A stretch of DNA of 11,613 nucleotides from an uncultured Lysobacteraceae bacterium. GTDB taxonomy: Bacteria > Pseudomonadota > Gammaproteobacteria > Xanthomonadales > Xanthomonadaceae. The stretch is taken from the NCBI GenBank assembly GCA_946886995.1, contig CAMPJU010000019.1, positions 1 through 11,613 on the forward strand. The letters run 5' to 3'. The notes below the pieces were generated by a model. It had not been told where the DNA came from and did not search any database. It saw nothing but the letters and a program-made list of their open reading frames with translations. The position numbers and the translations under genes are program-made. Below are positions 6,892 through 11,613 of this stretch, in pieces (position 1 is the first letter of the stretch; every line of letters starts with the position of its first letter).

Positions 6892-7349
6892 TCGCCGGCG
6901 TCCCGCTCCAGTTCGGCAATCAGCGACTTCATCTCCGCGATCTCCCGCCGCTGCGCCTCGAGGATCTCGTCCGCCAGCTTCCGCACCCGCGGGTCGCGGA
7001 TCTGTGCGCGCTCGCTGGTGAGGATCGCGATGGAGTGGTGCGGGATCATCGCGCGCATGTAGGCCACGTCGTCGACGGTGCGCTGGCTGCGCACCAACCA
7101 CAGTGCGCCGGTGAACACCACGACCGCCGTGGCCACGACCGCGAGCGACTTCCCGCGGTCCTTGTACATGTGCCGCATGAAGAACAGCATGACCACCGCC
7201 ATCGCCGCACCCATGATCAGCGCCATGAACACCCGCGTCTGGCTGAAGAAGACGTGGCCCGGCTCCATGGTGTGCAGGTACATCAGGCCGTACATCACCA
7301 CCGTGGACGTGGCGATCATCAGGGCGAACCTGGCGTAGGGCTTGCGCAT
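6888..7349 (-). CDS. Membrane-anchored DUF305 protein
   Basis: A 153-residue protein with three predicted membrane segments (about 7-25, 38-58, 68-87) followed by a soluble DUF305 segment. The family signature MIPHHSIAILTSERA (about 101-115, H104-H105), then DPRVRKLADEILEAQRREIAEMKSL, is clear. DUF305 proteins are often found beside copper or other metal-resistance genes and their Met/His motif suggests metal binding; the biochemical role is not settled. ATG 7349 is used instead of an upstream in-frame start at 7379 because it is preceded by GGGAG (7362-7358) with 8-nt spacing. It lies 67 bp downstream of the cation transporter gene on the same strand and is probably in its transcript. Its stop codon is shared in a CTAG overlap with the glutaredoxin-MauE gene. 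Confidence 0.87.
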   Translation of the reverse strand: MRKPYARFALMIATSTVVMYGLMYLHTMEPGHVFFSQTRVFMALIMGAAMAVVMLFFMRHMYKDRGKSLAVVATAVVVFTGALWLVRSQRTVDDVAYMRAMIPHHSIAILTSERAQIRDPRVRKLADEILEAQRREIAEMKSLIAELERDAGD

Positions 7350-7416
7350 CACGGCATCTCCCGGGCTTCGACAGCCCACGACGATGTCCGCCGGCGCGTG
7401 GCCGGTACGTGATCGG

Positions 7417-8025
7417 CTACCGGCTGTCGCGCCACGCCGAGCGGAACACCCGCCACGCCGAACGCAGGAACATCACCAGCAGCGCCACGGCGATCACCAG
7501 GTCCGGCCAGCCCGCGTCGAACCACCACACGCCGGCGCCGGCCAGCAGCACCGCGAAGCCCTCGAACACGTCGTTGCGCGAGCACTCCCACGCGGACGCC
7601 ATGTTGACGTCGCCGTTGCGGTAGGGGGTCAGCAGCCAGAGGCAGACGGCGTTGAACGCCAGATTGATTAGCGCGGCAACGCTCATGACCTCGAACACCG
7701 GGACGTGCGGGTTCTGCAACCGCCAGCCGATCTGGATGGCCACCGCGACCGCGGCGCCCAGGATCAGCACCGCCTTGAACAGCGCCACCCGCGCCTTCGC
7801 GCGCGTGCTTGCGCCGATGACCGCCAGGCTGAGCAGATAAGTGAGCGCGTCGCCCAGGTTGTCCAGCGTGCCGGACAGCAGCGACGACGAGCCGCTGTAG
7901 AGGGCTGCGACGACCATCATCGCGAACGTGGCGATGTTGATGGCCAGCACCACCATGAGCACGCGCCGCTGGCGGGCGTGGAGGGCCTGGAGGTCGACGG
8001 TGCCCTGGCAGCAGGAGTCGGACAT
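7417..8025 (-). CDS. CDF-family cation transporter, membrane domain only
   Basis: A 202-residue membrane protein with the cation diffusion facilitator membrane fold: SGSSSLLSGTLDNLGDALTYLLSL (about 45-67) in the second helix and NMASAWECSRNDVFEGFAVLLA (about 141-162) in the fifth. Likely metal ligands are D55 and D59 (DNLGD), with C148 and D152 (ECSRND). The usual His of helix 5 is replaced by Cys. An N-terminal DSCC (C5-C6) may be a metal-capture site. The cytoplasmic C-terminal domain of typical CDF proteins (about 300 residues) is absent. CTD-less members are known, so this need not be a truncation. ATG 8025 is chosen because the 31-residue in-frame extension to 8118 is encoded by the fadL terminator region. 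No convincing ribosome binding site is seen. The DUF305 gene follows. Substrate unknown; a soft or transition metal is inferred. Confidence 0.85.
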   Translation of the reverse strand: MSDSCCQGTVDLQALHARQRRVLMVVLAINIATFAMMVVAALYSGSSSLLSGTLDNLGDALTYLLSLAVIGASTRAKARVALFKAVLILGAAVAVAIQIGWRLQNPHVPVFEVMSVAALINLAFNAVCLWLLTPYRNGDVNMASAWECSRNDVFEGFAVLLAGAGVWWFDAGWPDLVIAVALLVMFLRSAWRVFRSAWRDSR

Positions 8026-8061
8026 GGGGTGGAGGGTACAAGTGGTGGGGGGACGGGATGG

Positions 8062-8085
8062 AAAAAGCCCCGCGGGTGCGGGGCT
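8062..8085 (-). terminator. Intrinsic terminator of the FadL-like gene
   Basis: An 8-bp perfect stem (AGCCCCGC 8066-8073 with GCGGGGCT 8078-8085, 4-nt loop) is followed on the minus strand by TTTTT (8066-8062). It lies 45 bp beyond the fadL-like stop codon and just upstream of the CDF gene, separating the two transcripts. On the plus strand only a weak CTCTTT follows. Confidence 0.8.
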
Positions 8086-8129
8086 CTTTCCCTGGCGCGG
8101 CTTGCGCCGCTCCTGCATGGACCGGGGGA

Positions 8130-9500
8130 TCAGAAGGTGTACTGCGCCGCGAGGCCGAAGATGTTCGCGCTGCCGTCGAACTCGCCGACCAGCAGCGAGC
8201 CGCTGGACGAGTGCACGTCCACCGCCGGATCACCCACCTCGATGCGGGTGTACGCCGCGCTGAGCTCCAGCGCGTCGCTCATCGCCCAGGTGGCGCCGAG
8301 CGAGAACCACTTGCGGTCGTCGTCCGGCAGGCGCGGGGTGCGGCGCTCGTCGGAGACCGGGGTCTCGTCGTAGGCGATGCCCGCACGCAGGGTCAGCCGG
8401 TCGTTGACCGCGAACTCGCCGCCGACCGAATAGAACATCGAGTCGCTCCACGCATAGGCCTCGGACGAGGTCGGCTGGGTGTTCTCGAAGTCGATGTCGA
8501 TGCTGCGCAGCGAATCCCAGCCGGTCAGCGAGGCGTCGGCCATCAGCGCCAGGCGGTCGGTGGCCTGGTACACCGCGCTGAGCGTGGTGATGCTCGGGGT
8601 GGTCAGGTCGGCGGTCACGCCGGTGTCCACGTACTGGCCCGGCGCGCCCACCGCGAGGATCGGCGAGACCTCCGGCGGCACGGTGAAGTCGGCCGTGCCC
8701 TCGAGCTCGTGGTCGATCTCGGTGCGGTGCGACAGGCCCAGCGACAGGCGCTCGGTCGGGCGCAGGTAGATCCCGCCGATGAAGCCGATGCCGGTGTCGT
8801 CGCCGGTCACTTCGACCAGGCCGTCGTTCTGCTGCGGGCCGTACACGTTGCCGCCCAGCGGCAGGCAGAACGGCGGCGGGAGGCCGCCGGTCGCCGCGCT
8901 CGGCGCGCACACGGCCGAGCCGAAGTCGATCGCGTTGGAGAGCGTCACTTCCGCGCGCTCGAAGATGAAGCCGCCGCCGACCGAGATGTACTCGTTGACG
9001 TCCAGCGAGGCCGAAAGGGTGAGGTCGATGATCCGCACGTCGGACTCGAGCGCGTGGTAGCGGCCGGTCCAGCCCGGCTCGTAGTCGGTAGCCAGGCCGA
9101 ACGGCGCGCCGACCATGGCGCCCAGGGTCACGCCCGAGTCGCCGATCGGGAACACCGCCGACATCGCCGGCACCGCGGCCAGATGGCCCGGGTCGCCGCC
9201 GTTGCCGCCCTGCAGCGGCTGGCCGAAGGCGTCCACGCCGCCGCCGTCGAAGTCGAAGCTCAGGTCGATCGCGTGCAGGTCCACCTGCACCGCGTTCTCC
9301 TCGAAGGTGGTCATCGCCGCGGGGTTGTTGACGACCACGGAGGTGTCGCCCTCGGCGGCGGCGGAACCGGCGGCCGCGCGGCCGGTCGCCTTGACGCTGT
9401 TTTCCTTGAGCTGGAAGCCGGAGGCCTGGGCGTTGCCGAGCGCCAGCACGCCGGCGATGCCGAGTGCGAGCGCGGAAAAGGTTGCGGAACGGGATTGCAT
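8130..9500 (-). CDS. FadL/OmpP1-type outer-membrane transport protein
   Basis: A 456-residue outer-membrane beta-barrel of the family that imports long-chain fatty acids or other hydrophobic compounds. A signal peptide (about 1-26, ending GNAQA) leads to a mature N-terminus SGFQLKENSVKATGRA, followed by VVVNNPAAMTTF (about 55-66), which holds the NPA motif of FadL hatch regions. The rest is alternating strands and ends with an aromatic residue (QYTF), as expected for barrel insertion by Bam. Two cysteines (C198, C212) flank a Pro/Gly-rich external loop and may form a disulfide. The start 9500 is chosen for the signal peptide; GGAG lies about 11 nt upstream. It is divergent from the rhomboid gene with 116 bp between, in which no convincing promoter hexamers were found. 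Substrate is not deducible, so no symbol is given. Confidence 0.92.
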   Translation of the reverse strand: MQSRSATFSALALGIAGVLALGNAQASGFQLKENSVKATGRAAAGSAAAEGDTSVVVNNPAAMTTFEENAVQVDLHAIDLSFDFDGGGVDAFGQPLQGGNGGDPGHLAAVPAMSAVFPIGDSGVTLGAMVGAPFGLATDYEPGWTGRYHALESDVRIIDLTLSASLDVNEYISVGGGFIFERAEVTLSNAIDFGSAVCAPSAATGGLPPPFCLPLGGNVYGPQQNDGLVEVTGDDTGIGFIGGIYLRPTERLSLGLSHRTEIDHELEGTADFTVPPEVSPILAVGAPGQYVDTGVTADLTTPSITTLSAVYQATDRLALMADASLTGWDSLRSIDIDFENTQPTSSEAYAWSDSMFYSVGGEFAVNDRLTLRAGIAYDETPVSDERRTPRLPDDDRKWFSLGATWAMSDALELSAAYTRIEVGDPAVDVHSSSGSLLVGEFDGSANIFGLAAQYTF

Positions 9501-9616
9501 GGTGGGAAGGTCTCCAGGAAGGCGCTGCCGGTCGGCAAGCCGGGGGTCCATTTGGGGGCGATCTGCGGCCGCGCCGTACGATGCCGTATGCAAGTTTAAC
9601 GGAGTGACGCACGCCG

Positions 9617-10309
9617 ATGTTCGTGGCCATTCCCTCGCGGCACCGCTCCGGCTGGCGCTGGGCGACGCCGCTGTTGTTCACCGCGTTGTGGGTCGCCTTC
9701 GTGGCCCAGGCGCTGGCCGATGCCGACGAACACCTCGGCCTGCTGCATGAATGGGGGGCGCTGTCCGGCGCCCTGGTCGACGTGCATGCCTGGCGCGCCG
9801 CGTGGGCCGACGGCGCCGCGCTGCGCCTGGTCACCGCCCTGTTCCTGCACGGCGACTGGTCGCACCTGCTGGGCAACCTGGTGTTCCTGCTGATCTTCGG
9901 CCTGCCCGCCGAGAAGGCCATGGGCCCGATCCGCTTCCTGGCCCTGTTCCTGCTCGGCGGCGCGCTGGCCAACCTGGCCGCGGTGGCCAGCATCGACACC
10001 CCCGACCGCATCATCATCGGTGCCAGCGGCGCGGTGTCCGCGGTGATCGGTGCCTATCTCGCCCTGTTCCCCGGGGCCAAGCTGGGCGTGGTGCTGCCGC
10101 TCGGCCTGTTCCTGCAGTTCGTCCGCGCGCCCGCCCCGCTGCTGATCGGGATCTGGGCGGCATTGCAGGTGGTCTTCACCTTCATCGGCCCCGCGTTCGG
10201 TGCGGTGGCGTGGGTGGCGCACCTGACCGGCTTCGTGTTCGGGGTGGTGTTCGCGCTGGGGGCGAAGGCGGGAATTGCGCGGAGGCTGAGGAAGCAGCGG
10301 GGGCTTTGA
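9617..10309 (+). CDS. Rhomboid-family intramembrane serine protease
   Basis: A 230-residue polytopic inner-membrane protease that cleaves transmembrane substrates. Catalytic features are visible: HGDWSHLLGN (H78, H83, N87; oxyanion side), GASG with nucleophile S137 (GASGAVSAVIGAYLALFP), and the catalytic H202 in AHLTGFVFG. The length and six hydrophobic segments fit the basic bacterial rhomboid core; a short basic tail (ARRLRKQRGL) ends it. ATG 9617 is preceded by GGAGTGA (9601-9607) with 9-nt spacing. A hairpin (10311-10332) follows one base after the stop. The substrate cannot be inferred from the neighbours. Confidence 0.94.
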   Translation: MFVAIPSRHRSGWRWATPLLFTALWVAFVAQALADADEHLGLLHEWGALSGALVDVHAWRAAWADGAALRLVTALFLHGDWSHLLGNLVFLLIFGLPAEKAMGPIRFLALFLLGGALANLAAVASIDTPDRIIIGASGAVSAVIGAYLALFPGAKLGVVLPLGLFLQFVRAPAPLLIGIWAALQVVFTFIGPAFGAVAWVAHLTGFVFGVVFALGAKAGIARRLRKQRGL

Positions 10310-10310
10310 G

Positions 10311-10332
10311 ATTGCCGTATTTCCACGGCAAT
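10311..10332 (+). terminator. Hairpin after the rhomboid gene, possible terminator
   Basis: Perfect 8-bp stem: ATTGCCGT (10311-10318) with ACGGCAAT (10325-10332), loop ATTTCC, starting two bases after the stop codon. The following bases are TAGCCCTT, so the T-run of a classical intrinsic terminator is missing. It may act as a 3'-end stabiliser or a weak terminator. Confidence 0.45.
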
Positions 10333-10389
10333 TAGCCCTTGCGGGGCGCCGCGTCTGGACGACATATCGGCTGCGTGACAGAATCCGCG

Positions 10390-10407
10390 GCGGCTTGGGG
10401 AAGCCGC
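10390..10407 (+). promoter_or_regulatory. Hairpin directly upstream of the XRE gene ribosome binding site
   Basis: GCGGCTT (10390-10396), loop GGGG, AAGCCGC (10401-10407) is a perfect 7-bp stem ending 3 nt before the GGAG (10411-10414) of the following gene. It may influence ribosome access or serve as an operator; the sequence shows only the structure. A weak promoter-like pair TTGCGG (10339-10344) and CATATC (10363-10368) precedes it. Confidence 0.4.
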
Positions 10408-10423
10408 AACGGAGTTACATCAA

Positions 10424-10813
10424 ATGGAATTGACGGTCGCGGGATCACGTTGCCTGCATTGGGCAGGTGCCCGCCTTTCTCAGACGCAGGCGGCAATCGC
10501 CATCGGCGTCCATCGAGGGACATTCGCCCACTGGGAGCGCGGCGGCGGGCACCTGCCCAATGCAGGCAACGTGATCCAGCTGGCGAAGATCCTGAAGGTC
10601 GGCCACGACTGGCTGATGACCGGGCGAGGCTTGATGGACCCGGAACCGGTCGAGACATCCGCAGTCCGGCTCGAGTGCTTCGCCCGCTCGATCGACGAGG
10701 AGCGATGGCTCGAAGCCTTCCGTCGCCTGCCGCCGACATCGCGGCAGGACTGGATGCGTCGCGTCGAAGTGGAACGAGCGGACCCGCAGCGGCGCGCGGT
10801 CACCGGCTGGTAG
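10424..10813 (+). CDS. XRE-type helix-turn-helix regulator carrying an internal inverted repeat
   Basis: A 129-residue small DNA-binding protein. The HTH core LSQTQAAIAIGVHRGTFAHWERG (about 18-40) and the following LPNAGNVIQLAKILKVGHDWLMTGRG (44-69) are typical of XRE/Cro-C1 regulators. The C-terminal half (about 80-129) is rich in Arg, Glu and Trp and has no recognised domain. ATG 10424 has GGAG (10411-10414) 9 nt upstream. The unusual feature is that residues 7-18 and 41-51 are encoded by the two arms of a perfect 34-bp inverted repeat. The right arm encodes normal XRE sequence, while the left arm encodes GSRCLHWAGARL, a poor match to the usual first helix (RLxxAR...GLSQ). The left arm may therefore be a templated copy. 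The gene may be functional, altered, or an assembly artefact at this point. Its target is unknown. Confidence 0.8.
   Translation: MELTVAGSRCLHWAGARLSQTQAAIAIGVHRGTFAHWERGGGHLPNAGNVIQLAKILKVGHDWLMTGRGLMDPEPVETSAVRLECFARSIDEERWLEAFRRLPPTSRQDWMRRVEVERADPQRRAVTGW
10442..10577. repeat. Perfect 34-bp inverted repeat flanking 68 bp, inside the XRE gene
   Basis: The left arm 10442-10475 (starting GGATCACGTTGCC) is the exact reverse complement of the right arm 10544-10577 (ending GGCAACGTGATCC), with 68 bp between. Matching stops cleanly at both ends. Each arm also has an internal imperfect dyad (CCTGC, 5 nt, GCAGG; 10453-10467 in the left arm). The enclosed 68 bp encodes the HTH recognition region. 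Inverting the 68 bp would keep the reading frame open but replace the HTH helices with an Arg-rich sequence beginning RRAPSGRMS. Confidence 0.95.
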
Positions 10814-10820
10814 CCAGCCG
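10804..10820. other. Hairpin centred on the XRE stop codon at a convergent junction
   Basis: CGGCTGG (10804-10810), loop TAG (10811-10813), CCAGCCG (10814-10820) is a perfect 7-bp stem whose loop is the stop codon of the XRE gene. It occupies most of the 15-bp gap to the convergent M1 peptidase stop. No T-run follows on either strand. It may help define the 3' ends of both transcripts. Confidence 0.5.
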
Positions 10821-10828
10821 CCACCGGG

Positions 10829-11613
10829 CTACTCCTCGATGTCGACCCGCTTCCGGTTGTCCGCCGACACCCGGTCGATCAGCTTGTTGTACGGATCGAA
10901 CCCGGCCTCGTAGGGCTCCGAATCCACCACGACGGTGATCTCCGGCTCTTCGTCGGTCACGTGGTGCCGTTCCAGGTACAGCACCGGCTGGTCGGCCTCC
11001 TCGCCGGTCGGTGATTCGCCGAACACGCCGACCTCCACCCAGTCGTCCATCGTGCCGGGCGTCTCGTTGCCCTCGCCGTCCGCGTACAGCTTGGCCGCGT
11101 GCAGGTCCAGGGTGACGGCGTACTTCCCGTCGGCGCGCCTGGTGGCGGTCGCTTCTTCCACCCGGTTGTCGAAGAAACTGATCTTCTCGAACAGGTCGGT
11201 GATCAGCTGCTGGTGCTCCGGGCCGGCCTCCTCGCGGATGTACTGCACCAGCTCGGCCGAGGTCGCGTACGGCGGCTGCTGGTAGCCCTTGTCCTGCAGG
11301 AAGCGCTTGAGCGCGCGGTTCAGCGCGTCCTCGCCCATCTCCTCGCGCAGGCGGTAGAACACCAGCGAGCCCTTGCGGTAGTGGATGTACTGCTGGTTCT
11401 CCACGCGCACCAGCGGCAGTTCCTCGACGGTCTCGCCGCCGCGGCTGGACAGGTAGCGGTCCAGTTCGTACTTGAGGAACTTGCGCATGGCGCGGGGGCC
11501 GTACTCGCGCTCCATCACCATCAGCGCCGAATACTGCGACAGCGACTCGGACAACACGGTGGCGCCCTGCACGTTGGCGCCGATGACCTGGTGCGCCCAC
11601 CACTGGTGCGCGA
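10829..11613 (-). CDS. M1-family zinc aminopeptidase, C-terminal 260 residues (5' end off window)
   Basis: The visible part begins inside the zinc site: AHQWWAHQVIGANVQ (the second His of HExxH lies at 11608-11606) followed by the glutamate ligand in VLSESLSQYSALMVMEREYG. By direct count there are 19 residues between that His and this Glu, one more than the classical M1 spacing of 18. MRKFLKYELDRYL, ENQQYIHYRKGSLVFYRLRE and LFEKISFFDNRVEEA follow, then a beta-rich C-terminal domain ending DNRKRVDIEE. The sequence resembles the large ABC-transporter-permease/M1-peptidase fusion proteins (about 1200 residues), which would make it a membrane protein with an extracytoplasmic peptidase; the fusion itself cannot be seen here. 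The gene is convergent with the XRE regulator, 15 bp apart. The assignment to M1 is firm; the subtype is inferred. Confidence 0.85.
   Translation of the reverse strand, partial: AHQWWAHQVIGANVQGATVLSESLSQYSALMVMEREYGPRAMRKFLKYELDRYLSSRGGETVEELPLVRVENQQYIHYRKGSLVFYRLREEMGEDALNRALKRFLQDKGYQQPPYATSAELVQYIREEAGPEHQQLITDLFEKISFFDNRVEEATATRRADGKYAVTLDLHAAKLYADGEGNETPGTMDDWVEVGVFGESPTGEEADQPVLYLERHHVTDEEPEITVVVDSEPYEAGFDPYNKLIDRVSADNRKRVDIEE

Noticed and set aside
7385..7410. Terminator between the CDF and DUF305 genes
   Set aside because: Only a 5-bp GC stem (CCGGC/GCCGG) without a T-run; too weak to call.
8026..8061. Promoter for the CDF gene
   Set aside because: The 36 bp between terminator and ATG contain no convincing -10/-35 pair and no GTAC-N4-GTAC dyad; nothing could be supported.
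8058..9599. 513-codon plus-strand frame opposite the FadL-like gene
   Set aside because: Compositional shadow of the porin gene, rich in Arg/Gly/Ala/Val, and it begins within the terminator.
9501..9616. Promoters in the fadL-rhomboid divergent gap
   Set aside because: TACGAT (9577-9582) resembles a -10 but the nearest -35-like hexamers are 19-20 bp away, and no good pair was found on the minus strand.
10442..10475. 34-bp arm as a loxP/FRT-like recombination site
   Set aside because: The length matches such sites, but the arm has only a 5-bp internal dyad and no recombinase gene is nearby; kept only as one hypothesis in the findings.
10332..10739. 135-codon minus-strand frame across the inverted repeat
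   Set aside because: It looks similar to the XRE protein at both ends (GSRCLHWAGARR, GGHLPNAGNVI) only because the inverted repeat reads the same on both strands; it has no HTH.
10339..10938. Alternative 199-codon plus frame covering the XRE gene
   Set aside because: It overlaps the HTH gene and runs antisense into the M1 peptidase; Pro/Arg-rich with no motif. The XRE frame has a ribosome binding site and a clear HTH.

Overview
This is a high-GC, gene-dense chromosomal window from a bacterium. The protein families and their style (type A PutA, CoxB/CtaD, a FadL-type porin, a rhomboid, an M1 peptidase of the ABC-permease-associated kind) fit a gammaproteobacterium of the Xanthomonadaceae/Lysobacteraceae (Lysobacter or Luteimonas-like). 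That placement is inferred from recalled family resemblance, not from a search.

Layout. (1) 1-2032, minus strand: aa3-type cytochrome c oxidase, coxB followed by ctaD, which runs off the left edge. A good sigma70-type promoter for coxB lies at 2087-2115. (2) 2190-5715, plus strand: putA (bifunctional proline dehydrogenase / P5C dehydrogenase, no DNA-binding domain), then a small zinc-ribbon protein whose ribosome binding site overlaps the putA stop. (3) 5717-8025: a compact metal/thiol-stress island. A MerR-type regulator is divergent from a glutaredoxin-MauE/DoxX-like membrane fusion, and between them is a textbook mer-type operator (GTAC-N4-GTAC in a 19-bp spacer). Converging on it are a CTD-less cation diffusion facilitator and a membrane-anchored DUF305 protein. 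There is no merA, merT or merP. (4) 8062-9500, minus strand: a FadL/OmpP1-like outer-membrane protein with a clear intrinsic terminator. (5) 9617-10813, plus strand: a rhomboid-family membrane protease, then a small XRE-type HTH regulator whose coding sequence contains a perfect 34-bp inverted repeat flanking the DNA-binding helices. (6) 10829-11613, minus strand: the C-terminal part of an M1 zinc aminopeptidase, cut by the right edge.

How the genes work together. The oxidase and PutA are both respiratory functions that share a divergent promoter region. The MerR/glutaredoxin-MauE pair forms one regulatory unit, and the CDF-DUF305 pair is probably a second metal-handling transcript. The three convergent junctions are extremely tight (1 bp gap, 4 bp overlap, 15 bp gap), and the stop codons lie in palindromic sequence. 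The points most worth a second look are the 34-bp inverted repeat in the XRE gene, the mer-type operator controlling a non-mer membrane redox fusion, the Asp-Asp/Cys-Asp metal site of the CDF protein, and a well-formed internal ribosome binding site and ATG at the domain boundary of putA. No tRNA, rRNA, IS element or CRISPR array was seen, and no gene-free stretch exceeds 160 bp.
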